NCBI GenBank assembly: GCA_016217865.1
Contig: JACRFO010000069.1
Coordinates: 1-16,190, forward strand
Length of the DNA stretch: 16,190 nt
Source of the DNA: Candidatus Kerfeldbacteria bacterium
Lineage (GTDB): Bacteria > Patescibacteriota > Patescibacteriia > SBBC01 > CAIJZX01
Direction of reading: 5' to 3'
Shown here: piece by piece, positions 1 to 7,625 of the stretch
Position numbering within the stretch: position 1 is the first letter of the stretch
Layout of the letters: every line of letters begins with the position of its first letter
Notes under the pieces: generated by a model
Told to the model about the DNA's origin: nothing
Database searches by the model: none
The model's input: the letters and a program-made list of their open reading frames with translations, nothing else
Program-made: the position numbers and the translations under genes

Positions 1-2
1 AT

Positions 3-347
3 ATCATCACTGAAGAGGTCCGGCAAAGTGACGATGTGTTACCGGGCGCTGAAGAGGAGTCAGTTGTTCGTTGGGGCGGTGAAGAATTCGTTGTCGTGTT
101 TTCCCAAACGAATCGCGATGCGGCACATTTCGCAGCTGAACGTATTCGCGCCCGGATCGCTGCTGAACTGACGACAGTCCGGCCAAACGGTGAAGCCGTG
201 ACCATCAGCGGTGGGCTAGCCGAGTACCGGACAGCCGAACCGAGCGAAGTAGACAACCTCTTGCGCGCCGCTGATGAACAGTTGCTAGCGGCGAAAAAAT
301 CAGGTAAGAACATCATTCTCCCGGTTCCGGAACGAGCCGCGGCGTAA
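3..347 (+). CDS. GGDEF-domain protein, C-terminal part (5' truncated by window)
   Basis: The reading frame is open from the window edge (codon at 3) and ends at TAA 345-347. The visible part begins IITEEVRQSDDVLPG and then has RWGGEEFVVVF, the signature GG(D/E)EF active-site loop of diguanylate cyclases. It continues with the usual downstream helix (RIRARIAAEL), the TISGG strand that matches the family 'TxSxGxA' block, and a closing LLRAADEQLLAAKKSGKN segment that corresponds to the family's 'ADxALYxAKxxGRN'. The GGEEF form is compatible with cyclic di-GMP synthesis. The N-terminal sensory or membrane part lies outside the window, so the input signal is unknown. GAA is the favoured Glu codon, as in the other core genes. 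No intrinsic terminator is visible between its stop and the rnpB promoter. Family assignment is firm; catalytic activity is inferred from the motif. Confidence 0.9.
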   Translation: MITEEVRQSDDVLPGAEEESVVRWGGEEFVVVFSQTNRDAAHFAAERIRARIAAELTTVRPNGEAVTISGGLAEYRTAEPSEVDNLLRAADEQLLAAKKSGKNIILPVPERAAA

Positions 348-366
348 GGGAATAACAAGTGGTCGG

Positions 367-395
367 TTGACAGACGGCCTTGGTTATTGTATATT
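367..395 (+). promoter_or_regulatory. Sigma-70-type promoter for rnpB
   Basis: TTGACA at 367-372, a 17-bp spacer and TATATT at 390-395 make a near-consensus housekeeping promoter. Transcription would start roughly at 401-407, a few bases before the first paired base of RNase P RNA (411). It is the only strong promoter seen upstream of the sugar operon, so read-through could also supply the 873-7222 genes. Confidence 0.8.
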
Positions 396-410
396 TCTCC
401 CGCCTCATTA

Positions 411-857
411 CAGACCACCAGATGATCGCCCCAGCCGCGCAAGCGCGTTGGGGAGGAAAGTCCGAACACCACCCGTCGTATGACGGGTCAAGGAGAATCG
501 CTAACGGCGACCGGGAGTAACGGTGACGTGGGATGGGTATACCTTCCACGTCGCTGCCAAGCCCAGGGCCCGAGCTTCGCTCGGCGAAGAGTGCAACAGA
601 AACATACCGCCGGGAGCCATACTTATCTGGCTCCAGGTAAGGGTGAAATCGTGTGGTAAGAGCACACGGCTGGTCCAGGTGACTGGATCGGCGGGCAAAC
701 CCTCTCCGGTGCAAGATCGCATAGGTTCCATTCGCGCAAGCGGATCGGAACGGGTAGATCGCTTGAGGCGGCCAGCAATGGCCGTCCTAGAGAGATGATC
801 ATCACTCGGCTGGCGTACGCGTCCGTCGAGGACAGAATTCGGCTTACCGGTGGTCTG
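411..857 (+). ncRNA. rnpB: RNase P RNA (bacterial type A)
   Basis: This is the catalytic RNA of RNase P, which matures tRNA 5' ends. Conserved blocks appear in order: GAGGAAAGTCCGAACACC (453-470), AGAGTGCAACAGAAACATAC near 588-607, GGTAAGGGTGAAA near 636-648, GGTAAGAGCACACGG near 655-669, GGCAAACCC with GTGCAAGA (694-716), and the 3' block GACAGAATTCGGCTTACCGG (831-850). The ends are set by P1: CAGACCACC (411-419) is exactly complementary to GGTGGTCTG (849-857). P4 is supported by covariation: CCGAA in the 5' block pairs with TTCGG in the 3' block, where E. coli has CCGGG/CCCGG. The length of about 447 nt is slightly above that of E. coli. The L15 substrate-contact loop reads GGC rather than the usual GGU. 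The open frame starting at 795 lies largely inside this RNA and is not the true gene start. Confidence 0.96.
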
Positions 858-872
858 GTTGGGGCATTATCT

Positions 873-2258
873 ATGAAACGTCGTCTTGATCTCTTGTTTG
901 CCGCGAGCCTTGTCCCGCTTGATTACCTGGCGCTGCTGGTCGCGGGTTGGACGGCATACAACATTCGGTTTCACCAGTTTGCTGATCTGCTGCCGGTCGC
1001 CTCGACTATTCCGCAGCGGCAATTCCTCACCCTGACGGCCATCGTTGGCGTGGTGTGGCTGGCCGTTCTCGCTCTCGTTGGGGCGTACCATCTCCGTCAA
1101 CGTCTCTCGAGTGAACTCGGTAAAATTTTTGTTGGCGTTTCCACCAGCGTTCTGCTCGTCATTGTCGCGATCTTCTTCCAACGCGAATTTTTTGCTTCTC
1201 GTTTCATCATTCTGGCCACCTGGATTCTGGCGGTCCTGTACGTCTGGTTGAATCACATGATCATCCGTAGCGTTCAGCGGCTCCTGCTCGCACAAGGTGT
1301 CGGGACGCGCCAAGTCGTGATGATCGGCCACGATCAGACCAGCGAGGAACTTGTTCGGCTTTTCCGCAGCCGTCCCGGCATGGGGTATCGGATCATCCAG
1401 TCCTGGCCGGATGCTTCGTTGGAATCCTTGCAAGCCCTCGATCAACTCTTAGCGACCCAGGCCGTCGATGAAGTGATCCAGGGTGATCCGACCATCCCGA
1501 AAGCGCAAACGCTCCAACTCCTCGAGCGTTGCCACGAACACGGCGTGACGTTCAAGTACGCGGCCGATGTCTTCGAAACCCAAGCCGGTAACGTTGATAT
1601 CCATGACGTCGCTGGTATTCCAATCATCGAAATTAAACGTACACCGCTTGATGGCTGGGGGCGCATTCTCAAACGGACCGCCGACCTGACGCTCGGCACA
1701 GTTGGTTTGGTTATAGCAATCATCCCTGGCATCCTGGTAGCCGTTGCGATTAAGCTTGATTCGGTTGGTCCAATCTTTCTCCAACTCGAGCGGGTTGGCC
1801 AGAACCAGCGGAAATTCAAGCTCTGGAAATTCCGGTCGATGATTAAGGACGCCCACGCGCTGAAACCCCAGCTAATGGAACAGAACGAACGTGCCGATGG
1901 ACCGCTATTCAAGATGACCCACGATCCGCGCATCACCCGAGTCGGCCGTTTTATCCGCAAGACCAGCCTTGACGAAATTCCGCAAATCTTCAACGTCTTG
2001 AAGGGTGAAATGAGCTTGGTCGGTCCGCGGCCGCACGAACCGGAAGAAGTCGCTCGTTACGACAAGCACCACAAGAAACTGTTGGCGATTAAACCCGGGA
2101 TGACGGGCATGGCGCAAGTATCCGGCCGTTCGAACTTATCGTTTGAAGATGAAGTCCGACTCGATACGTACTACATTGAAAATTGGTCGCTCGGACTGGA
2201 TACGCAAATCATTCTCCGCACACCCATGGCTGTTTTTCGGACTGATACGGCTGCCTAG
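873..2258 (+). CDS. Polyprenyl-phosphate hexose-1-phosphate transferase (WbaP/WcaJ/ExoY type)
   Basis: This enzyme would transfer a hexose-1-phosphate from a nucleotide sugar to undecaprenyl phosphate, the first membrane step of surface-polysaccharide synthesis. The N-terminal part has several hydrophobic helices (about residues 10-130) and then a nucleotide-binding-like domain (QVVMIGHD, about 150 onward). The C-terminal third is the bacterial sugar transferase catalytic domain (PF02397), with KLWKFRSM, ITRVGRFIRKTSLDEIPQIF, the GEMSLVGPRPH block and KPGMTGMAQVSGRS. I chose the ATG at 873 (MKRRLDLL, 461 aa) because the longer frame from 795 would code through the 3' part of rnpB. The stop is followed directly by the ATG of the next gene. 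No clear SD is present. The sugar transferred cannot be told from sequence. Confidence 0.92.
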   Translation: MKRRLDLLFAASLVPLDYLALLVAGWTAYNIRFHQFADLLPVASTIPQRQFLTLTAIVGVVWLAVLALVGAYHLRQRLSSELGKIFVGVSTSVLLVIVAIFFQREFFASRFIILATWILAVLYVWLNHMIIRSVQRLLLAQGVGTRQVVMIGHDQTSEELVRLFRSRPGMGYRIIQSWPDASLESLQALDQLLATQAVDEVIQGDPTIPKAQTLQLLERCHEHGVTFKYAADVFETQAGNVDIHDVAGIPIIEIKRTPLDGWGRILKRTADLTLGTVGLVIAIIPGILVAVAIKLDSVGPIFLQLERVGQNQRKFKLWKFRSMIKDAHALKPQLMEQNERADGPLFKMTHDPRITRVGRFIRKTSLDEIPQIFNVLKGEMSLVGPRPHEPEEVARYDKHHKKLLAIKPGMTGMAQVSGRSNLSFEDEVRLDTYYIENWSLGLDTQIILRTPMAVFRTDTAA

Positions 2259-3365
2259 ATGAATGTTGCACTCGTCCACGAACACCTAGGTCAAGACGGC
2301 GGCGCCGAACGCGTTGTCCGGATTTTCCAAAAAATGTTTCCGTCCGCCCCGCTGTACACCTTGGTGTACAATCCAGATCGGGCCCATCCCGGTTTTCGCG
2401 GGACAGATATCCGGACGTCGTTTATCCAGCGGTTACCGGGCGGCGTCAAGCACTACCAGTGGTACTTGCGGTACATGCCGACGGCTATCGAACGGTTTGA
2501 TCTATCCGAGTACGACGTGGTTATTTCCAGTGCTTCGGGTTTTGCTAAAGGCGTCATCACCAATCCCGAGACCCTCCATCTCTGCTACCTCCACAGCCCG
2601 ACGCGATACCTCTGGGATGGGACACACCAATACATTCGCGATTTGCCGTACCCGAACTGGATGAAACAACTGTTACCGAGCGTCTTGACCAACATTCGGA
2701 TGTGGGACCGGCTGGCGGCTGATCGAGTCGATGATTACGTGGTCAACAGCAAGCTCGTCGCTCGTCGCTTGGAGAAATTCTACCGTCGGACTGGTACGAT
2801 CATTTACCCGCCGGTCGAAACACAGCGTTTCACGATCCAGCCGAAGACCGATAAGTACTACTTAACTGGTGGCCGACTCGTTCCGTACAAACGCTTCGAC
2901 CTAGCGATCAACGCGTTTAATCGGCTCGGCTTGCCGCTCAAAGTCTTCGGGACCGGTCCAGCACTGAAACACCTCCAGGAAATCGCTGGGCCAACGATTG
3001 AGTTCCTTGGACGGGTCCCGGACGCGGCCATGAACGAACTCTATGGCCGGGCGGCGGCGTTCATCAATCCGCAAGTTGAAGACTTTGGTATTACTGTGGT
3101 CGAAGCGATGGCGACTGGCCGCCCGGTAATCGCTTTTGCCGCCGGCGGGGCACTCGAAACCGTCAAAGCAGGGGAGTCGGGGAATTTCTTCATGGATCAG
3201 GAGTGGGAGTCGCTTGCTGACGCGGTCATCCGCTTCAAACCGGAAGAGTACGAACCGACTCGGATCCGGGCGTGGGCTGAAACGTTCAGCGTCGACCGTT
3301 TCATCAACACCTTCCGCCAGCACGTCGATCAGGCTTGGCAGGCGCATCAATCTCGCATACACTAA
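2259..3365 (+). CDS. GT4-family glycosyltransferase
   Basis: A 368-aa GT-B fold retaining glycosyltransferase that probably adds a sugar to the lipid-linked glycan begun by the preceding transferase. The N-terminus shows the GT4 acceptor-domain pattern VHEHLGQDGGAERVV, then YLHSPTRYLWD. The C-terminal donor-binding domain shows GRLVPYKRFDLAI and the EX7E motif in EDFGITVVEAMATGRPVIA, followed by GG. These are standard for the family (PF00534). The gene starts on the base after the upstream stop codon, so it is almost certainly cotranscribed and probably translationally coupled. No SD is visible. Donor and acceptor sugars are unknown. Confidence 0.92.
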   Translation: MNVALVHEHLGQDGGAERVVRIFQKMFPSAPLYTLVYNPDRAHPGFRGTDIRTSFIQRLPGGVKHYQWYLRYMPTAIERFDLSEYDVVISSASGFAKGVITNPETLHLCYLHSPTRYLWDGTHQYIRDLPYPNWMKQLLPSVLTNIRMWDRLAADRVDDYVVNSKLVARRLEKFYRRTGTIIYPPVETQRFTIQPKTDKYYLTGGRLVPYKRFDLAINAFNRLGLPLKVFGTGPALKHLQEIAGPTIEFLGRVPDAAMNELYGRAAAFINPQVEDFGITVVEAMATGRPVIAFAAGGALETVKAGESGNFFMDQEWESLADAVIRFKPEEYEPTRIRAWAETFSVDRFINTFRQHVDQAWQAHQSRIH

Positions 3366-3376
3366 CCGAACGGCTT

Positions 3377-3982
3377 ATGGAATTCCGTGATTACATCAAA
3401 ATTTACTGGGCGCAGCGCTGGTTCATTTTCGTCCTAACCGGCATTGCGGTCGTCGCAGCGGTCGCTATCGCAGCCACTCGGCCGGTCATGACGGGCGTGT
3501 CCATGTCGTTCGCGATCAATCGCACGAACAAAGAAGCCACGACGCAGTACCAGTACGACGGCTACTATGCGTTGCAGGCGTCCGACCTCTTCGCCCAAAC
3601 AGTGGTGAGTTGGTTCAGTACCCCATCAGTCCTCCGTGAAGTCTACGACCAGGCTAACCTCGATCCGGAAATTCAATCGTTGAATAGTTTACCATCGCGG
3701 TTCAGCGTCAAGAAGTATTCCGCCCAAAATATTGTCGTCCGTTACACCGAACGGGATGACGAACGGGCGAATAAACTGGCCGATGCGCTGAAGACCGTCA
3801 TGGAGGATAAAGCGTCACAGCTGAACCAAACGACCGACGGCAAGTCCATTTTTGAAATTGTCGCCGGGGCTCCGGTCGTCGCGGCGGCTCATCCGAACAT
3901 CTGGCTGGCTGGCGCGGTCGCACTGGTGCTGGGACTCGCCCTAGCGTTGTTCATCGCCGCGGCCCGTCACTTTTTGCGCTAG
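3377..3982 (+). CDS. Wzz-like two-TM membrane protein (possible polysaccharide chain-length/export factor)
   Basis: A 201-aa protein with an N-terminal TM helix (about residues 15-33, WFIFVLTGIAVVAAVAIA), a predicted extracytoplasmic middle of about 135 residues, and a C-terminal TM helix (about 173-195, IWLAGAVALVLGLALALFIA). This topology and the position between glycosyltransferases match Wzz/polysaccharide co-polymerase proteins, although it is shorter than typical Wzz (about 300 aa) and lacks a tyrosine-kinase domain. The closing TM lacks the usual proline-rich preface, apart from the nearby HPN. I chose the ATG at 3377 (MEFRDYIKIYW), which lies 11 bases after the previous stop; the longer frame from 3335 would overlap the glycosyltransferase. 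The role is inferred from topology and neighbours, not from a strong motif. Confidence 0.7.
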   Translation: MEFRDYIKIYWAQRWFIFVLTGIAVVAAVAIAATRPVMTGVSMSFAINRTNKEATTQYQYDGYYALQASDLFAQTVVSWFSTPSVLREVYDQANLDPEIQSLNSLPSRFSVKKYSAQNIVVRYTERDDERANKLADALKTVMEDKASQLNQTTDGKSIFEIVAGAPVVAAAHPNIWLAGAVALVLGLALALFIAAARHFLR

Positions 3983-3984
3983 GC

Positions 3985-5133
3985 ATGCGCATCGGCATCG
4001 ATGCGCGGTTCTTTGGACCGCAGGAAACCGGCATTGGACGTTACGTTGAACGTCTGATCTCGCATCTCGAGGCGATCGACGATCGTCATGAGTATGTTGT
4101 CTTTCTCCGTTCGAAAGCGTGGGAGTTATGGCAACCGAAGAATGCGCGTTGGTCGAAACGATTAGCTGATGCGCACTGGTACACTGTTGCGGAACAGGTG
4201 GAGATGCCTCGGATCTTCCGCCAAGCTCAGCTAGATCTCCTGCACGTGCCGCACTTCAATGTCCCGTTATTCTACCGCGGGCCGTTTGTCGTAACGATTC
4301 ATGATCTCATCCTCGACCAGTTTCCAACAGAACGGGCGACGACCCTCGAACCACTACTCTTCAAGGTGAAATTCGCCGCCTATCAAGCCGTCGTTCGGCA
4401 TGCCATTCGCAACAGTCAAGCCGTCATCACGGTGTCCGAGCACAGCCGGCAGGACGTCCTCCGTCGTTTCAATATTGATCCGCAGAAAGTTCATGTGACC
4501 TACGAATCGGTCGACCCCTTGCCCGAGCCGGCTGGTCTGGAGGTGCTGTCCGAGCATGGTGTTCGGCAACCGTACCTGCTCCATGTTGGTAACTCGTATC
4601 CGCACAAGAACCTCGAACGGTTCATGGAAGGTGTCCGGATTGCGAACACTCGCGGGGAACGGTTCCAAGTCGTGCTCGTCGGTAAACGTGACTACTTTTC
4701 GCTGCAGCTGGAAGCGTTCGTCAAACGGCTTGGCCTCGATAATGTTGTGTTCTACGGTTTTGCTTCTGATCAGGAGTTAGCTGGATTGTACGCACACGCC
4801 AGGGCGTATTTCTTCCCATCGCTGTCTGAAGGATTTGGCCTACCTGGCTTGGAGGCGATGCAAGTCGGCCTACCACTCTTCGCCTCGCAAGCAACGTGTT
4901 TGCCAGAAGTGTTCGGGCCAGCCGCGCGCTACTTTGATCCGCACTCGGCTGCGAGCATGGCCCACTCGATTGAAACCGCGCTTCATGATACACTAGCGAC
5001 ACAACAACTCGTCGTAGCTGGGCGGGAGCAACTGCGAAAGTACTCATGGCGGCAGATGGCCGTTGAGACGCTCCGACTCTACGAACGCTTGGAGCGACAT
5101 GGCCGAACACCAACCTCCCATCCCACCCAATAA
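3985..5133 (+). CDS. GT4-family glycosyltransferase (mannosyltransferase-like)
   Basis: A 382-aa GT-B glycosyltransferase. The start MRIGIDARFF..ETGIGRYV is typical of the WsaF/mannosyltransferase-like GT4 subgroup. Further signatures are VVTIHDLI, ITVSEHSRQDV, YLLHVGNSYPHKNLERF and the EX7E element SEGFGLPGLEAM. It begins two bases after the stop of the Wzz-like gene, and its last 35 bases overlap the start of the DUF4012 gene, so it sits inside one operon. It probably extends the same surface glycan as the other glycosyltransferase. The exact linkage cannot be deduced. Confidence 0.92.
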   Translation: MRIGIDARFFGPQETGIGRYVERLISHLEAIDDRHEYVVFLRSKAWELWQPKNARWSKRLADAHWYTVAEQVEMPRIFRQAQLDLLHVPHFNVPLFYRGPFVVTIHDLILDQFPTERATTLEPLLFKVKFAAYQAVVRHAIRNSQAVITVSEHSRQDVLRRFNIDPQKVHVTYESVDPLPEPAGLEVLSEHGVRQPYLLHVGNSYPHKNLERFMEGVRIANTRGERFQVVLVGKRDYFSLQLEAFVKRLGLDNVVFYGFASDQELAGLYAHARAYFFPSLSEGFGLPGLEAMQVGLPLFASQATCLPEVFGPAARYFDPHSAASMAHSIETALHDTLATQQLVVAGREQLRKYSWRQMAVETLRLYERLERHGRTPTSHPTQ

Positions 5134-7222
5134 CGTCCTCGACCTGCGTCAGCTCGTGGCTGAACGGCAGGCGGTAAAACAGCGCCGACGATGGTCACCG
5201 CCGGAACGCTTCAGTCGACCAGATCGACCCGGTCGGCAGCGCCGGATTGACTGGCGGGTATTTTCGCGCGAAGGGGGAAAATTTTTCGTGGCCGCAGTCG
5301 GGGTGGCGCTGCTCGTTACGGCGTTAACCGAAAGTATCCGCGTGACGCACGCCATCGGCCGTACCACTGACTTGACGAAGCAAGCGATCACCCAGATTAG
5401 CACCGGCGTCAGTCTCCTTGGTCAAACGAAACTGGCCGAATCAAAGGCCGCATTCACCGCCGCTGATTCCTCGCTCCAAGGGGCGGAAACGGCCTTGCGG
5501 AGTACAGGGATTCCTGCCGGCCTGATCGAGAAGATCCCGGTCGCCGGTCGGCGCTACAACGAAGCCACGGAAGTCTTAGCCCTCGGTCGTCGACTAAGCC
5601 GGTCTGGGGCGATGCTGACCGACCTGCTCCCGGCCGAAACAGTCGCTCAACCAGCCATCAGTATCAGCTCGGATGGCATCATCCAAGGTTCTGTCGGGGT
5701 TCTTTCTATGCTGCTCAAGCAGCGCGATCAAACCGAAGCCCTCCTGACTACAGCGATACAGGCCTTACAGCAAGTTGCTAGTCTGCGAGCACACGACCTG
5801 CCGTCCCAGTACCGTGAGCGGTTTGAAATCTGGCAGCGCATTATTCGTGACCTGGGCGGTTCTGACCAACACCTCGATTCACTGGCGAAACTCATTTTCA
5901 ATTTGTTAGCACCCGCGAGCCCGCAGGAGTACCTCGTCATCTTTCAGAACAACGACGAGCTCCGGGCCACTGGCGGATTTGCCGGGACATTTCTCCTCGT
6001 GAAGTTCGAGCAGGGGACATTCAAGATACTCGATGCGCCGGGTAATGGTCCCTACGCGTTGGCCGACCAGATTCCGCACACGAACCTCCCGCCGCAACCA
6101 CTGTTGGCGCTCAATCCGTATTGGGCGTTCCAGGATACAAACTGGTTTCCTGATGTACCAACATCAGCGACGTTCATGCTCGATTTCTACAATCAAGCGC
6201 GCGGTTTCAAACCGGATGGCGTCATCTTCATCACCCCCCAGTTGGTCGAAGACCTGCTTCGTGTCACTGGACCGCTCCGTCCCGAAAAATACAACGTTGA
6301 CATCACGGCTGATAACTTCGTTCGGGCGACTGAACAGCAAGTTCAATTTGGCTATGATAAGGCCGCGAACAATCCTAAACAGTTCTTGATTGACCTGGTT
6401 CCAACGCTCTTGCAAAAACTCGCGTCGTTACCTGGTCCGTCGGCGTTGCAGGCACTCGCAGTCGCGCTCCGCGACGCTGATCAAGGCGCGTTGCAAATGT
6501 ACAGTCGCGACCAAGCGATGCAATCAGCCATCACCGACGTCAATTGGGATGGCGCACTCACGGCTACCAACGGTGATTACTTAGCGGTTATTGATGCCAA
6601 CATCGGGGGCGGGAAGACCGACCGCGTCATCGAAGAACGGGTTTCGGTGAACGTGACCGTTGACCAAAACCTGTTGCGCCATGAAGTCAGCGTCACGCGC
6701 CATCACAACGGAACGGTCAATGACCCGTTGACTGGGGCTACCAATACCGACTACCTTCGGATCTACGCGCCGAGCAACGCCCAGTTCGTTTCAATCTCCG
6801 GAGCCACGCCGTCGAGTCAAATTACCTTTCATAGTCCCGCGGCTGATAGGATCCTTTCCGATCAGTTGGCGGCCGCCGAAGGCCAGACGTTAATTGACCC
6901 GCAGCAGGGGTACCGCCTGACCCATGAGAACAACAAGGCGGTGTTCGGCGCGTGGAGTCGGATTGATCCAAGCAAAGAACAGACAATCGTGTTTCGATAC
7001 ACGACGCCGCTTCCAACTGGTAAACAGGAAAAGACCTGGAACTTCACTTGGCAGCATCAGGCCGGTGCGCCTGTACGCATGTGGAAGGTCGTTTTCGATG
7101 CTGGTGGGGCAGGTAAAATTGTTTCGGCCGCAGCCGATGCGACCGTGAAACAGCAGGGGCACCGCGCGACGTTTTCCACTACCTCGGCCCAGTCCCGGTC
7201 CTTCGGCGTCATTTTCCGCTAG
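5099..7222 (+). CDS. DUF4012 large membrane-anchored protein
   Basis: A 707-aa protein with a basic, Pro/Arg-rich cytoplasmic N-terminus (1-60), one TM helix (about 62-77, FFVAAVGVALLVTAL) and a long extracytoplasmic region. The DUF4012 core is recognised by YLVIFQNNDELRATGGFAGTF (about residues 277-297) and by the segment DGVIFITPQLVEDLLRVTG. In CPR and many Gram-positive genomes this family sits beside sugar-transferase and glycosyltransferase genes and is thought to act in exopolysaccharide assembly or attachment; its biochemistry is not established. I chose the ATG at 5099 because GGAG lies 4 nt upstream. The longer frame from 5063 only extends the overlap with the glycosyltransferase. 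It is the last gene in core style before the island. Confidence 0.9.
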   Translation: MAEHQPPIPPNNVLDLRQLVAERQAVKQRRRWSPPERFSRPDRPGRQRRIDWRVFSREGGKFFVAAVGVALLVTALTESIRVTHAIGRTTDLTKQAITQISTGVSLLGQTKLAESKAAFTAADSSLQGAETALRSTGIPAGLIEKIPVAGRRYNEATEVLALGRRLSRSGAMLTDLLPAETVAQPAISISSDGIIQGSVGVLSMLLKQRDQTEALLTTAIQALQQVASLRAHDLPSQYRERFEIWQRIIRDLGGSDQHLDSLAKLIFNLLAPASPQEYLVIFQNNDELRATGGFAGTFLLVKFEQGTFKILDAPGNGPYALADQIPHTNLPPQPLLALNPYWAFQDTNWFPDVPTSATFMLDFYNQARGFKPDGVIFITPQLVEDLLRVTGPLRPEKYNVDITADNFVRATEQQVQFGYDKAANNPKQFLIDLVPTLLQKLASLPGPSALQALAVALRDADQGALQMYSRDQAMQSAITDVNWDGALTATNGDYLAVIDANIGGGKTDRVIEERVSVNVTVDQNLLRHEVSVTRHHNGTVNDPLTGATNTDYLRIYAPSNAQFVSISGATPSSQITFHSPAADRILSDQLAAAEGQTLIDPQQGYRLTHENNKAVFGAWSRIDPSKEQTIVFRYTTPLPTGKQEKTWNFTWQHQAGAPVRMWKVVFDAGGAGKIVSAAADATVKQQGHRATFSTTSAQSRSFGVIFR

Positions 7223-7239
7223 TATTCGAGACCCTCAAC

Positions 7240-7272
7240 GGCTAATCTTAGCCATTTTGGCTTACCTTAGCC
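7240..7272. repeat. Tandem 14-mer/palindrome at left island border
   Basis: GGCTAATCTTAGCC (7240-7253) and GGCTTACCTTAGCC (7259-7272) differ at two positions and are separated by ATTTT. Each is itself palindromic, and together they can fold as one extended hairpin (GGCTAA with the distal TTAGCC, AGCCA with TGGCT inside). It lies 18 bases after the DUF4012 stop. It could be a weak terminator for the sugar operon (only TTT follows) or a protein-binding site. Confidence 0.55.
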
Positions 7273-7282
7273 TTTAGGACTC

Positions 7283-7311
7283 TTGACAGGTTTTACCCCC
7301 GGGCGTATACT
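7283..7311 (+). promoter_or_regulatory. Strong sigma-70-type promoter at the start of the island
   Basis: TTGACA (7283-7288), a 17-bp spacer and TATACT (7306-7311) are near consensus. Transcription would start near 7318. No start codon with a usable frame follows before the terminator at 7441-7492, so the first product would be a short RNA, with any island mRNA made by read-through. It is the best promoter in the window together with the one for rnpB. Confidence 0.8.
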
Positions 7312-7317
7312 GCTCAG

Positions 7318-7492
7318 TCATGCTTCAGTTGTCGGTTGAGGAGCCCCAACGAAAGCACCCTACAATTCATCCGAACAATCGTTGAGGAGCGAGCGTTCGA
7401 TCACACAATCATCCAATCTCGTATCAAGTACGGGACAAGACGGGTGAGGCGTGTTGTCGACATCTTGTCTCCACAACGCCTCACCCGTTTTT
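7318..7492 (+). ncRNA. Candidate small RNA or attenuated leader (about 175 nt)
   Basis: The segment runs from the predicted start of the 7283 promoter to the U-tract of an intrinsic terminator, with no convincing coding frame. It contains two copies of GTTGAGGAGC (7335-7344 and 7381-7390), each in a potential hairpin loop. The first is flanked by GTTG/CAAC. The second lies inside a CGAAC/GTTCG stem, with TCG/CGA closing the TTGAGGAG loop. Repeated GGA-containing loops are the kind of site bound by CsrA-like proteins or used to pair with mRNA, but neither is shown here. It does not match 6S RNA, tmRNA or SRP RNA by the motifs I know. It could equally be a transcription-attenuation leader for the island. 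Confidence 0.5.
7441..7492 (+). terminator. Intrinsic terminator after the island's first RNA
   Basis: CGGGTGAGGCG (7441-7451) pairs perfectly with CGCCTCACCCG (7477-7487). Four more pairs (TTGT with ACAA) follow after a two-base bulge, and GACA/TGTC lie in the apical part. The hairpin is followed by TTTTT (7488-7492). Bases 7437-7440 can pair with part of the U-tract, so it may also work weakly on the other strand. Confidence 0.8.
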
Positions 7493-7610
7493 CGTTCTAG
7501 AGGTTCTGCGGTCAGGGGCCGCGTGTTCCTGGTTGCAGGAACCTGTAGAACGAAGTCAGTTGTCCTTCCTTCGGTCCATTGGGCTGACCCAATCCTTGAG
7601 GGTATCAAGG
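7493..7610 (+). promoter_or_regulatory. Structured 5' leader of the first island gene
   Basis: Almost the whole leader can be paired. CGTTCTA (7493-7499) pairs with TAGAACG (7546-7552), extended by AGG/CCT after a G-G mismatch. This closes a three-way junction with GCGG/CCGC (7508-7511, 7519-7522) and GTTCCTG/CAGGAAC (7525-7531, 7536-7542). Two abutting hairpins follow: ATTGGG-CTGA-CCCAAT (7578-7593) and CCTTGA-GGGTA-TCAAGG (7594-7610). The SD starts 4 nt later. No known riboswitch class is recognised. Confidence 0.55.
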
Positions 7611-7625
7611 CAAAGAGGTGTGCAG

